Of a stretch of 64,000 nucleotides of DNA, positions 26,957-35,715 are shown piece by piece (positions within the stretch are counted from its first letter, which is position 1; the number at the start of each line of letters is the position of its first letter). Made by a program: the position numbers and the translations under genes. The notes under the pieces are model-generated. The model was not told the origin of the DNA, made no database searches, and worked only from the letters and a program-made list of their open reading frames with translations. Source of the stretch: an uncultured Thiohalocapsa sp. (GTDB taxonomy: Bacteria; Pseudomonadota; Gammaproteobacteria; Chromatiales; Chromatiaceae); contig NZ_CAJXYK010000004.1 of NCBI RefSeq assembly GCF_913063425.1, positions 120,370 through 184,369 on the forward strand, given 5' to 3'.

Positions 26957-27719
26957 AGCCCACCACCCGGTCCCTGGGGCCTGCGGTGTCGCCGGAGTTG
27001 CGCAGATCGAGCTGCTCGCCGTGCAGCGCGTGGTGCTGCGCCGCCGTCAGCAGGCCGGCGATGGGATGGCGACCGCAGGCCTGATGGGTGGAGATGGCCT
27101 CGGGGCGCAGGGCGCAGATGGCGGCGGAGGTGCGCGCGTCGATGCTGCGGGCGCTGTCGTAGTCCAGGTAGTGGCTCAGGTCGGAGCTGATGACGATGAG
27201 CGTCTCCGGGCCGCCCCACAGACGTTCCAGCACCTCGGCCACGGCGTCGGCGTCGGCATCGCCCACCAGCAGCGGCACGACGCTGAAGTCCGTCAGGCGC
27301 TCCTGCAGGAAGGGCAGCTGCACCTCCAGGCAATGCTCGCCGTCGAAGGCCCTGTCTAGTGCATGCACCTGTGGCAGGTCAGCGATGTGGGCGAGCGCTG
27401 CGCGGTCCACCGGCACCTCGCCGAGAGGGGTGGCGAGCGCGGCGGCTTCGGGGACCGCAATGCCGCGGAAGGGCAGCCGGTGGGCCGGCCCCAGCAGGAG
27501 CACCCGGCGGATGCGCTCGGGCTCCGTCAGCCGGGCATAGGCGCTGGCGGCGATGGCGCCCGAGTAGACATAGCCGGCGTGGGGTGCGATGAGCGCCTTG
27601 GGCTGCGTCGCGGTGGACGGCTTGGCGGCGGCGAGCAGCTCCGTCACGGTGCGGTGCAGCTCAGCTGCGTCGCCCGGATAGAAGAGGCCTGCAACCGCGG
27701 GTCGGCGAATGTTCGACAT
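26934..27719 (-). CDS. amrB: AmmeMemoRadiSam system protein B (Memo-like)
   Basis: 261 residues starting at MSNIRRPAVAGLFYPGD; the long tracked ORF reads back antisense through amrS and is not real. Family blocks are 'RRPAVAGLFYP', 'ALIAPHAGYVYSGAIAASAY', 'LLGPAHRLPFRGIAVP', 'FDGEHCLEVQLPFLQ' and 'VISSDLSHYLDYDSAR'. The histidines and cysteine in PHAGY, DGEHCLEVQ and SSDLSHY form the metal site in characterised Memo proteins, which are related to class III extradiol dioxygenases. It is the first gene of amrBA and lies divergent to amrS across 180 bases. Confidence 0.94.
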   Translation of the reverse strand: MSNIRRPAVAGLFYPGDAAELHRTVTELLAAAKPSTATQPKALIAPHAGYVYSGAIAASAYARLTEPERIRRVLLLGPAHRLPFRGIAVPEAAALATPLGEVPVDRAALAHIADLPQVHALDRAFDGEHCLEVQLPFLQERLTDFSVVPLLVGDADADAVAEVLERLWGGPETLIVISSDLSHYLDYDSARSIDARTSAAICALRPEAISTHQACGRHPIAGLLTAAQHHALHGEQLDLRNSGDTAGPRDRVVGYGAYAFG

Positions 27720-27899
27720 GGCTGGATGTCCGCTGCGGACAGGATTTGTGACTACCATACTTAGGGTAAGTCCGGGCACCCGCTGTTCAATACCAGCATG
27801 GTCATCGGGGTAAAGCGGCTGATGCCGGACGCCTGACCTGAATTCTAGCGCGCGCGGCAGCCCTTGCAGCGCCGCGTGCCCGATCTCCGGAGAGCCTCC

Positions 27900-28994
27900 A
27901 TGCGCGCGACATCCGCCCACCCCACGGCATTCTGGCACCGGCTCGACGATGGCCGGGTGCAATGCGACGTCTGTCCACGTGCCTGCGTGCTGAAGGAGGG
28001 CCAGCGCGGGCTCTGCTTCGTGCGCGGCTGCGAGGACGGCGCCGTCGTGCTGTACACCTACGGGCGCTCCAGCGGCTTCTGCATCGACCCCATCGAAAAG
28101 AAGCCGCTCAACCATTTCCTGCCCGGCACCCCGGTGCTGTCCTTCGGCACCGCCGGCTGCAACCTCACCTGCCGCTTCTGCCAGAACTGGGACGTGTCGA
28201 AGTCCCGGCAGATGGATACGCTCGCGGCGGAGGCCTCGCCGGCGGGCATCGCCCACGCCGCCGCCAGCCACGGCTGCCGCAGTGTCGCCTACACCTACAA
28301 CGACCCGGTGATCTTTCTGGAGTATGCCTGTGACACGGCCGAGGCCTGCCGGGCGCTCGGCATCCGCAACGTGGCGGTGACGGCGGGCTATGTATCCCCG
28401 GGGGCCCGGGAGAAGTTCTTCTCCTGCATGGACGCCGCCAACATCGACCTGAAGGCCTTCACCGACGACTTCTACAAGCAGCTCTGCAGCGCACACCTTG
28501 ACCCGGTGCTGGAGACCATCGAGTACGTCCACAAGGAAACCGACGTCTGGCTGGAGCTCACCACGCTCATCATACCGGGCCACAACGACAGCGACGCCGA
28601 GCTCGCGCGCATGGCGGACTGGGTGGTGGAGCATGTCGGCCCCGACGTGCCCATGCACTTCAGCGCCTTCCATCCGGACTACCGCATGCAGGATGTCCCG
28701 GCCACGCCGGCGGTCACCCTCAGCCGCGCCCGGCAGATCGCCATGGATCATGGCGTGCGCTACGCCTACACCGGCAATGTGCACGACGGCGCTGGCGGCA
28801 GCACCTATTGCCACGCCTGCGGCGAGCTGCTGATCGAGCGCGACTGGTACCGGCTCGGGCACTGGGGGCTCACCGCAGATGGCCGTTGCGGCCACTGCGG
28901 CACCCCATGTGCGGGCGTCTTCGAGGCCGAGCCCGGGCACTGGGGCTCGCGGCGGCTGCCGCTGGCGCCGTCCGTGATGGCCGAGGTTGCCTGA
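27900..28994 (+). CDS. amrS: AmmeMemoRadiSam system radical SAM enzyme
   Basis: 364 residues starting at MRATSAHPT; GGAGAG is seven bases upstream, and the tracked start 12 codons earlier lacks one. The radical SAM cluster is 'CNLTCRFCQNW' (CxxxCxxC), preceded by 'GTAG'. An N-terminal cysteine cluster ('CDVCPRACVLKEGQRGLC') and a C-terminal pair set ('YCHAC', 'CGHCGTPC') may hold extra metal sites. The overall pattern is that of the PflA-like activase group. Partners are the divergent amrB and amrA. Function is unknown beyond radical chemistry. The stop codon lies inside a long palindrome. Confidence 0.94.
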   Translation: MRATSAHPTAFWHRLDDGRVQCDVCPRACVLKEGQRGLCFVRGCEDGAVVLYTYGRSSGFCIDPIEKKPLNHFLPGTPVLSFGTAGCNLTCRFCQNWDVSKSRQMDTLAAEASPAGIAHAAASHGCRSVAYTYNDPVIFLEYACDTAEACRALGIRNVAVTAGYVSPGAREKFFSCMDAANIDLKAFTDDFYKQLCSAHLDPVLETIEYVHKETDVWLELTTLIIPGHNDSDAELARMADWVVEHVGPDVPMHFSAFHPDYRMQDVPATPAVTLSRARQIAMDHGVRYAYTGNVHDGAGGSTYCHACGELLIERDWYRLGHWGLTADGRCGHCGTPCAGVFEAEPGHWGSRRLPLAPSVMAEVA

Positions 28995-29037
28995 ACCTGT
29001 TTTCTCGACTCGTGGTGCCACGGCTCAGACAGGTTCA
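28992..29037 (+). terminator. Long stem-loop starting in the amrS stop codon
   Basis: TGAACCTGT (which contains the TGA stop) pairs exactly with ACAGGTTCA. Between them lies the inner palindrome CGTGGTGCCACG. The two stems together make a two-tier structure of 46 bases. It probably ends amrS transcription or protects its 3' end; no U-tract follows. Confidence 0.6.
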
Positions 29038-29038
29038 C

Positions 29039-29104
29039 GCAACGACGCCATGCCGCAACCATTGCAACGAGGTCGGCGCTTTGCGTTGCATCGTTGCCCG
29101 TTGC
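29039..29104. promoter_or_regulatory. Cluster of GCAAC/GTTGC repeats upstream of rdgC
   Basis: Three GCAAC motifs (29039, 29055, 29064) are followed by three GTTGC motifs (29085, 29093, 29100). GCAACGA at 29064 is the exact complement of TCGTTGC at 29091. The symmetric arrangement 110-175 bases before the rdgC start suggests a protein-binding site or an RNA hairpin in the leader. Confidence 0.4.
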
Positions 29105-29213
29105 GTGCGAATCCTGATGCGCGACAACCAGCAACCCTGCTGTCAACGCGATGTGGGTTTGCCCGCCTGTGCCTGGAGCCGGATAATCCGCCGCTTTTGC
29201 GCGGGAGCAGCGG

Positions 29214-30185
29214 ATGTTCAAGAACGCTCGGGCCTATCGGCTCAACACCCCCTTCGAGCTGGACCAGCTCGCCCTGCACGAGCAGCTGGCGGAGAAGACC
29301 TTCCGTGGCTGCGGGCCGCTGGAGGCCATGACCCTCGGCTGGGCGCCGCCGCTCGGGCCGCAGGCGGAGATGCTGGTGCACGCCGCCAACGGCTGCCTGC
29401 TGGTGACCGCGCGCCGGCAGGAGCGGCTGTTGCCGGCGGCCGTGGTCAGCGAGGCGGTGGCGGAGCGCGTCGCCGAATTGGAGCAGGCCGAGGGCCGGGA
29501 CGTGTCGCGTCGCGAGAAATCGCAGCTGCGCGATGCCCTGCTGGCGGAGATGCTGCCGCAGGCCTTCACCCGCTCGCGGCTCATCCCGGCGCTGATCGAC
29601 CCGCAGGCCGGGCGCGTGGTGGTGGATGCGGCCTCCGACAAGCTGGCCGAGGAGGTCCTGTCCCTGCTGCGCGAGAGCCTCGGCTCGCTGCCGGTGACGC
29701 CGCTCGCCGCGCCGGCGGCCGCCGAGCGCTTCACCGCCTGGGTGCTGTCCGGTGAGCCGCCCGCTGGGCTGATGTTGGAAGATCAGTGTGAGCTGCGCGA
29801 CCCCGCCGACAAGGGCAGCGTCGTGCGCTGCCGCGGGGTGGACTTGGGCTCGCCGGAGGTCCGCGCGCACATCGACACGGGCATGCGCGTGGCGGCCGTC
29901 GGGCTCAACTGGCAGGACGCGCTGTCCCTGGTGCTTGCCGACGATCTGTCGCTCAAGCGCCTGAAATTCCAGGACGAGCTTATCGAGCAGGCCCTGGACG
30001 GGGCCGAGGACGAGGACCCGGCGCTGCGCTTCGAGGCGGAGATGACGCTGATGAGCGAGCAGCTGCGGGGGCTCCTGGGCTGCCTGGAGGCCGAGCTGGT
30101 GCCCGCAGGCGAGGCTGCACCTCCGCGGCAGGGCGCGGCTGCGACCGCCGACACCGGCGTCGAGGATGCGGCGCCCCCGTTCTGA
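29214..30185 (+). CDS. rdgC: Recombination-associated protein RdgC
   Basis: 323 residues, slightly longer than E. coli RdgC (303). Opening 'MFKNARAYRLNTPFELDQLALHEQLAEKTFRGCGPLE' and 'GWAPPLG' are characteristic, as are 'LPAAVVSEAVAERVAELEQAEGRDVSRREKSQLRDALLAEMLPQAF' and 'ALVLADDLSLKRLKF'-like text near the C-terminus. RdgC forms ring-shaped dimers on DNA and limits RecA filament formation. GGGAG precedes the ATG. The last ~25 residues are a variable Ala/Pro tail. Its stop lies four bases from the end of the convergent Uma2 gene, so the 3' ends nearly touch. Confidence 0.96.
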   Translation: MFKNARAYRLNTPFELDQLALHEQLAEKTFRGCGPLEAMTLGWAPPLGPQAEMLVHAANGCLLVTARRQERLLPAAVVSEAVAERVAELEQAEGRDVSRREKSQLRDALLAEMLPQAFTRSRLIPALIDPQAGRVVVDAASDKLAEEVLSLLRESLGSLPVTPLAAPAAAERFTAWVLSGEPPAGLMLEDQCELRDPADKGSVVRCRGVDLGSPEVRAHIDTGMRVAAVGLNWQDALSLVLADDLSLKRLKFQDELIEQALDGAEDEDPALRFEAEMTLMSEQLRGLLGCLEAELVPAGEAAPPRQGAAATADTGVEDAAPPF

Positions 30186-30188
30186 GGC

Positions 30189-30998
30189 CTACTGTTTCGA
30201 TGCATCGATCTCCGCGCGCAGCCGGGCCAGCTCCGCTTCCGCCTGCCGGCGCGCGGCGGCCTCGGCCTCGGCGCGCTGCTCGGCCGCGGTCCAGCCGGAC
30301 AGCACAAAGCCGGCGTACACCGGGTCGGCGCGCAGGCTGTCCCAGTCCGGCTGCGCGCACAGGTCGCGCGGGCGGAACTGGAAGCCGGGCAGGACCCGTG
30401 AGCGCACCACGCCGTCGGTGAGCGGCAGCGGCACATAGTGGCCGGCTGTATCCAGCGTATAGAACGCCTGGTGCTCGACGCGGTGGGAGAGGATGTAGTA
30501 TTCGGGTACGCCGCCCGCGGCGTACTCGCCGTGCTGCGTGACCGTGTCACGGCGAATGTCCTGCTGGCTCAGGTCGGACAGGGCCTCGATGCACACATCG
30601 AAAATGCCCGGGTAGGACGCCATGCCGGGGCCGAGCGGCTGGGGATTGTCGCGGCGGACGACGCCCAGATCGGGACGGCGGATGATGGTCTTGTCGGCCA
30701 GCGCCAGGCGAAACCCCATCTCCAGCACCACCCAATCGGCGATGGGGTGGACCTTCAGAAAGTGCTCCAGCAGGCCCATGAGCCACTTGTAGACGGCAAT
30801 GGTCTCCCAGCGCGACACCGGCTTCTCCTCCAGGCGACCGTCGTTCCATTCGTAGCAGATGTCTGCGGCGTGGTAGTACTCGGCCCAGTAGGTCGCCTCC
30901 GGGACGCGGCGGCCGTTCTCGGAACGCGGCGAGACGGCATCATCGGCTGCATACGCCTTGGTACGCACCGGTGCATCGGGCGTTGCGCTGTGGGTCAT
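30189..30998 (-). CDS. Uma2 family (DUF820) protein with C-terminal coiled coil
   Basis: 269 residues. The DUF820 core is visible as 'YHAADICYEWNDGRLEEKPVS', 'WVVLEMGFRLALADKTIIRRPDLGVVRRDN', 'DVCIEALSDLSQQDIRRDTVTQHGEYAAGGVPEYYILS' and 'LPGFQFRPRDL'. The PDL, EAL and KxxxY-like positions of the PD-(D/E)xK fold are mostly kept. About 40 C-terminal residues form a charged Ala/Glu/Arg coiled coil (AEQRAEAEAAARRQAEAELARLRAEI), a usual tail for the family. It is the second Uma2 gene in the window; role unknown. Confidence 0.9.
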   Translation of the reverse strand: MTHSATPDAPVRTKAYAADDAVSPRSENGRRVPEATYWAEYYHAADICYEWNDGRLEEKPVSRWETIAVYKWLMGLLEHFLKVHPIADWVVLEMGFRLALADKTIIRRPDLGVVRRDNPQPLGPGMASYPGIFDVCIEALSDLSQQDIRRDTVTQHGEYAAGGVPEYYILSHRVEHQAFYTLDTAGHYVPLPLTDGVVRSRVLPGFQFRPRDLCAQPDWDSLRADPVYAGFVLSGWTAAEQRAEAEAAARRQAEAELARLRAEIDASKQ

Positions 30999-31378
30999 GG
31001 CAATACGAGAGCGGAAGAGCGTTCAATTCGGCGTAGCACAGGCCATCGCGGCGGATCATCGCGTGTGCGGAGGCGATCCGCAGCCCGCCTATCGAGGTGG
31101 GAGCAGCCTACTCGGCGTGATGGGCGCCCCATGGCAGACCCGAGCATCCCCGGGGTGCGGGACTCGGCCGTTGGTCGCGGCAGTGGGGCGTGCGGGCGCG
31201 CGACACCGCTCTCCAACGCATATCGGCTGCTGGCAAAGCCTTTTCTGCAAGCGCGTTGCGAAGGATGAGCGAGCCAGGCCACGGTGCCGCTCAGCGCCCT
31301 CTTGGGACGTTCTGTCGGCCCGGGCAGTCAAGGAAGCTGGCGCTTGCGCCCGCTTTGCAGGCGCGGTCGCGGGCGGGC
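30999..31378. other. Intergenic region, no gene seen
   Basis: 380 bases between the Uma2 gene and the end of the epimerase gene, both on the minus strand. Composition is slightly less GC-rich than the flanks and no ORF with coding character is present. It should hold the Uma2 promoter; no box was clear enough to name. Confidence 0.5.
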
Positions 31379-32386
31379 TCAGACCCCGTAGTAGCCCCGG
31401 TACCAGTCCACGAACCGCGCCACGCCGTCCTCGACGCTGGTGGCGGGCTTATAGCCGAGCTGCTCCACCAGGTCCGTGACATCGGCATAGGTGTCCGGCA
31501 CGTCGCCCGGCTGCAGCGGCAGCAGGTTCTTCTCGGCCTCGCGTCCCAGGCAGCGCTCCAACACTTCGATGTAGTGCATCAGCTCCACGGGCTGGTTGTT
31601 GCCGATGTTGTACAGCCGGTAGGGCGCCGAGCTGGTGGCGGAGTCGGGGGCGTCGCCGGACCAGTCGGGGTTCGGCTCCGGGATCTTGTCCAGCACCCGG
31701 ATCACGCCCTCGACGATGTCGTCGATGTAGGTGAAGTCGCGGCGGTGCCTGCCGTAATTGAACACCTCGATGGGCTCCCCTGCGAGGATGGCGCGGGTGA
31801 ACTTGAACAGCGCCATGTCGGGCCGGCCCCAGGGGCCGTACACGGTGAAGAAGCGCAGGCCCGTGGTCGGGAGCTGGTAGAGATGGCTGTAGGTGTGGGC
31901 CATCAGCTCGTTGGCCTTCTTGCTGGCGGCGTAGAGGCTCAGCGGATGGTCCACGTTGTCGTGCACCGAGAAGGGCATGCTGGTGTTGGCGCCGTAGACG
32001 GAGCTGGAGGACGCATACACCAGGTGCTCGACGGCGTTGTGCCGGCACCCCTCCAGGATGTGCGCGAAGCCCACCAGGTTGGTATCCACGTAGGCGAGCG
32101 GGTTCTCGATGGAGTAGCGCACGCCGGCCTGGGCGGCGAGGTTGACCACGCGGTCCGGGCGGTGCTCGGCGAAGGCCGCGGCGACGCCGTTGCGGTCCTC
32201 CAGGCTGAGGCGCAGGTCTTTGAAGCCGGCATGGGCGCGCACGCGATCAAGGCGCGCCTGCTTGAGGCTCACGTCGTAGTAATCGTTCAGGTTGTCGATG
32301 CCGATGACCCTGTCGCCGCGCTCCAGCAGCCGCAGGGACAGGGCGGAGCCGATGAAGCCGGCGCTGCCGGTGACGAGGACTTTCAT
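31379..32386 (-). CDS. UDP-glucuronate 4-epimerase-type NAD-dependent epimerase
   Basis: 335 residues, extended SDR. The Rossmann motif '[38 protein letters not shown]' is typical of the GAE/LspL group that interconverts UDP-glucuronate and UDP-galacturonate. Catalytic residues are in 'YASSSSVYG' and 'YAASKKANE'. '[14 protein letters not shown]' and '[11 protein letters not shown]' are also family signatures. It sits 66 bases downstream of a UDP-sugar dehydrogenase gene and likely forms an operon with it, making a uronic acid precursor for surface polysaccharide. If the dehydrogenase makes UDP-GlcNAcA, the epimerase may instead act on the N-acetylated form, as TviC does. Confidence 0.92.
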   Translation of the reverse strand: MKVLVTGSAGFIGSALSLRLLERGDRVIGIDNLNDYYDVSLKQARLDRVRAHAGFKDLRLSLEDRNGVAAAFAEHRPDRVVNLAAQAGVRYSIENPLAYVDTNLVGFAHILEGCRHNAVEHLVYASSSSVYGANTSMPFSVHDNVDHPLSLYAASKKANELMAHTYSHLYQLPTTGLRFFTVYGPWGRPDMALFKFTRAILAGEPIEVFNYGRHRRDFTYIDDIVEGVIRVLDKIPEPNPDWSGDAPDSATSSAPYRLYNIGNNQPVELMHYIEVLERCLGREAEKNLLPLQPGDVPDTYADVTDLVEQLGYKPATSVEDGVARFVDWYRGYYGV

Positions 32387-32452
32387 GATGCTGAGCTGTG
32401 CGGGGTCAGGGTTGCGGTTGGCTGCTGGTGGGGGCGGCGTCGCCCCGCGTCC

Positions 32453-33739
32453 TCAGAGCCGGCCGTCCACGGCTGCTGCCGGGAAGAGGTGCTTCACGTC
32501 GTAGACAATGGCGCCGGGCTTGGCGAGTGCCCGCACGGCGTCGATGCCCATCGCGGCGAACTGGCGGTGGGCCACCGCGAGCACCACGGCATCATAGCCG
32601 TCGCCGGCTGTGGGCGTGATGAGCTGGATGCCGTATTCCTGCTGCGCTTCGTCAGCGCTGGCCCAGGGGTCGTGCACGTCGCAGTGGACGCCGTAGCGCT
32701 TCAGCTCCGCGGCGATGTCCACCACCCGCGTGTTGCGCAGGTCCGGGCAGTTCTCTTTGAAAGTGAGCCCCAGCAGCAGCACCCGGGCATCGTGCGGGAA
32801 GCCGTTGCGCGCGGCCATGAGCTTCACCACCTGGCTCGCGACGAAGGCGCCCATGCTGTCGTTGAGCCGCCGCCCGGCGAGGATGATCTCCGGGTGATAG
32901 CCGATCTGCTGCGCCTTGTGGGTGAGGTAGTAGGGGTCCACGCCGATGCAGTGGCCGCCCACCAGGCCTGGGCGGAAGGGCAGGAAGTTCCACTTGCTGC
33001 CGGCGGCGGCGAGGACCTCGTCGGTGTCGATGCCGAGCCGGTTGAAAATCAGCGCCAGCTCGTTGATGAGCGCGATGTTCACATCGCGCTGGGTGTTCTC
33101 GATCACCTTGGCCGCCTCGGCGACGCGGATGCTGCTCGCGCGGTGGGTGCCGGCGGTGATGATGCTCGCGTAGAGCGCATCCACGAAGTCCGCCGCCTCT
33201 GGCGTGGAGCCCGAGGTGACCTTCTTGATGGTGGTGAGCCGGTGCTCCTTGTCGCCCGGGTTGATGCGCTCCGGGCTGTAGCCGACGAAGAAGTCCGTGT
33301 TGAGCTTGAGCCCCGAGCCCGCCTCCAGCAAGGGCACGCAAACCTCTTCCGTGGCGCCCGGGTAGACGGTGGACTCATAGATCACCACATTGCCGGGCGC
33401 GAGCACGCCGCCGAGGAGCTCGCTGGCGGAGGTGAGCGGCCTCAGGTCCGGTGTCTTCGCCTCTGTGATGGGGGTCGGTACGGTGACGATGTAGACATCG
33501 CAGGGGGCCAGGTCCGCCGCCGCCGTGGTGAAGCTCAGGTGCTCGGCGGCCGCGAGCTCTTCGGGCTCCACTTCCAGCGAGCTGTCGCGGCCGGCACGCA
33601 GCTCCGCGATGCGGGCCGCATTGATGTCGAGACCGATGGTCCGGTAGCGCCGGCCCAGGGCGACGGCGAGCGGCAAGCCCACGTAGCCCAGGCCGACGAC
33701 ACCGATGGTGGTGGTGCTCGCGTCGAGTCGAAGGGACAT
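32453..33739 (-). CDS. tviB: Nucleotide-sugar dehydrogenase (TviB/WbpA type)
   Basis: 428 residues of the UDP-glucose/GDP-mannose dehydrogenase superfamily. The NAD-binding motif is '[18 protein letters not shown]'. The catalytic cysteine region is '[34 protein letters not shown]'. '[26 protein letters not shown]' is characteristic of the branch that oxidises UDP-GlcNAc at C6, as in Vi-antigen TviB and WbpA. Supplies an acidic sugar nucleotide for exopolysaccharide. It is the first gene of a minus-strand pair and diverges from the XrtA-type glycosyltransferase, so both units belong to one polysaccharide region. Confidence 0.9.
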   Translation of the reverse strand: MSLRLDASTTTIGVVGLGYVGLPLAVALGRRYRTIGLDINAARIAELRAGRDSSLEVEPEELAAAEHLSFTTAAADLAPCDVYIVTVPTPITEAKTPDLRPLTSASELLGGVLAPGNVVIYESTVYPGATEEVCVPLLEAGSGLKLNTDFFVGYSPERINPGDKEHRLTTIKKVTSGSTPEAADFVDALYASIITAGTHRASSIRVAEAAKVIENTQRDVNIALINELALIFNRLGIDTDEVLAAAGSKWNFLPFRPGLVGGHCIGVDPYYLTHKAQQIGYHPEIILAGRRLNDSMGAFVASQVVKLMAARNGFPHDARVLLLGLTFKENCPDLRNTRVVDIAAELKRYGVHCDVHDPWASADEAQQEYGIQLITPTAGDGYDAVVLAVAHRQFAAMGIDAVRALAKPGAIVYDVKHLFPAAAVDGRL

Positions 33740-34290
33740 GATCCTGGCTCCAGCAGGGTGGCGATCAGGCTGTGTGAGGGGGATGCGTCTTGCGTCCTGT
33801 GGCCGGGGCGCCTTGCAGCAGCCCTTGTTGCGTCGGCGCAGCCGGTCGCCGGCTCATGGCGTCAGGCTCCGGGGCTGCTCCCGCACCACCCGCCGACAGG
33901 ACGGCCCTCGGGGTGTTCGCCGGCAGTGCGGCATGTCGTTATCCCTTGGCATCCCCGCGGGACCCCGGACCAATTAAGCGACACCTTGGGGCGACGCGGC
34001 GTCCGAGGCAGACCTCCTGCGGTCTGCCTGGGCGGCGCCTATGCTACCATGGGCGGCGGTATCGGGTGCGGGCGCTCCCCGTGCGGGCGCCGCCGTGATT
34101 CCACCGTCTCGCCGTGCCCCGGATGGGCTCCCGCCGAAGCTGTGCACCGGGCGTCGCACGCGGCTTCTCTGGGGCGGTGACGGGGCGTGTTGCTCCGTTT
34201 CCGGCGCGGGCACGTGAACCCACCCTCCACCGCCGCGGGGCGCCTCTGCATGGGGCCACAGGCGGGTGCTGTTGCGAAAACACCTGAACC
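33740..34290. other. Long divergent intergenic region, no gene seen
   Basis: 551 bases separating tviB (minus) from the glycosyltransferase (plus). Tracked ORFs here lack coding character. A locally AT-richer patch near 33970 (ACCAATTAAGCGACACC) is a possible promoter area. I looked for a sigma-54 -24/-12 element (GG-N10-GC) that PrsR might use and found no convincing match. Confidence 0.5.
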
Positions 34291-35685
34291 ATGCGGCTCT
34301 TCGGCCACCACGTCTCCGGGCTCAACCTCGTCCTCGGCCTGCTTGAGTTTGCGCTCTTCGTCGCTGCCCTGCAGCTCGGCGTCGGCGTGCGCTTCGATTG
34401 GACGCTGCCGCACGACATCGCCCCCGGCGACCCCTGGATCACGGGACTCATCTTCGCATTGGTGATGTCGTTGTCCGTGGCGTCTATGGGCCTCTATCAG
34501 CGTCGTTCCACGGATGGCGACGCGGGCTTCATCGTGCGCCTCGCCATCGCCTTCGCCATCGGCACCGCCATCCTCGCGCTGCTGTTCTACCTGTTCCCGG
34601 TCATCTTCATGGGCCGCGGCATCCTGGCGCTGTCGCTGCTCTTTTCCTTCGCCGGCACCGTCGCCCTGCGCGTGGCGATCGATCGGATCGCCGGGGCGGA
34701 GTCACAGAAGCGCCGCGTGCTGGTCCTCGGTGCCGGCGTCAATGCCGAGCGCATCGCCGAGCTCGTGGGCAGCGACACCACGCTCGGGTTCAACGTGGTC
34801 GGCTATGTGCCGTTGCCCCGCAGTCAGCGGCTGCTGGCGGATGACAGGATCCTGGTGCAGCGGGGCTCGCTGCTGGAGCTCGCCATCGCCAACAATGTCG
34901 ACGAGATCGTCGTCGCCGCGGACGACCGTCGCCGCAAGCTGCCCGTGGGCGAGCTGCTTGACTGCAAGCTGAGCGGCTTCGCCGTGCTCGATCTGCTGAG
35001 CTTCTTCGAGAAGGAGCTCGCCTGCGTCAAGATCGATCTGCTGCACCCGAGCTGGATCTTCTTCTCCCGCGACGGCTTCAACATGGGCGTCACCGGGCTC
35101 TACGGAAAGCGGCTCCTGGATTTGGTCCTGGGCTCGCTGATGCTGCTCTTGGCTGCCCCCCTGATGCTGCTGGTGGCGGCTGCTTCCCTGGTGGAATCCC
35201 GCGGCCGGGACCCGATTCTCTACCACCAGATCCGCATCGGTCAGGGTGGACTGCCGTTTCGGCTGCACAAGTTCCGCAGCATGCGGGTGGACGCCGAGGC
35301 GGACGGCCGCGCGCGCTGGGCGGCGAAGAACGACAGCCGCATCACAGCGCTCGGCGCCTTTCTGCGGCGGACCCGGCTCGACGAGCTGCCGCAGCTCTTC
35401 AACGTGCTGAAGGGGCAGATGAGTCTGGTGGGTCCGCGCCCGGAGCGCCCGGAGTTCGTGGAGCGCCTGGCGACCGGCATCCCGTACTACGCCGAGCGCC
35501 ACCGCGTGAAGCCGGGGCTGACGGGCTGGGCGCAGCTGCTCTACCCCTATGGCTCCGACGAAGAAGACGCCAAGCGTAAGCTGGAATACGACCTTTACTA
35601 CGTGAAGCATGCCGGCGTTTTCCTGGACCTGGTGATCCTGCTGCAGACCGTCGAGGTGGTGCTGCTCGGCAAGGGGGCCCGCTGA
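34291..35685 (+). CDS. XrtA/PEP-CTERM system sugar transferase (TIGR03013-like)
   Basis: 464 residues. Several N-terminal membrane helices (for example '[18 protein letters not shown]', '[17 protein letters not shown]') are followed by a cytosolic CoA-binding-like domain ('[18 protein letters not shown]'). The C-terminal bacterial sugar-transferase domain has '[23 protein letters not shown]', '[64 protein letters not shown]'. It transfers the first sugar phosphate to undecaprenyl phosphate to begin repeat-unit assembly. The family assignment to the XrtA system rests on sequence flavour and on prsK, prsR and prsT following immediately. Confidence 0.9.
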   Translation: MRLFGHHVSGLNLVLGLLEFALFVAALQLGVGVRFDWTLPHDIAPGDPWITGLIFALVMSLSVASMGLYQRRSTDGDAGFIVRLAIAFAIGTAILALLFYLFPVIFMGRGILALSLLFSFAGTVALRVAIDRIAGAESQKRRVLVLGAGVNAERIAELVGSDTTLGFNVVGYVPLPRSQRLLADDRILVQRGSLLELAIANNVDEIVVAADDRRRKLPVGELLDCKLSGFAVLDLLSFFEKELACVKIDLLHPSWIFFSRDGFNMGVTGLYGKRLLDLVLGSLMLLLAAPLMLLVAAASLVESRGRDPILYHQIRIGQGGLPFRLHKFRSMRVDAEADGRARWAAKNDSRITALGAFLRRTRLDELPQLFNVLKGQMSLVGPRPERPEFVERLATGIPYYAERHRVKPGLTGWAQLLYPYGSDEEDAKRKLEYDLYYVKHAGVFLDLVILLQTVEVVLLGKGAR

Positions 35686-35715
35686 GGGCCCGAGTGGGGC
35701 TGGGCGGGGTGAGAC

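Noticed and set aside
33740-34290. Sigma-54 promoter for the XrtA-region glycosyltransferase
   Set aside because: GTTGC-containing stretches were checked, but none has GG and GC at the required 10-base separation.
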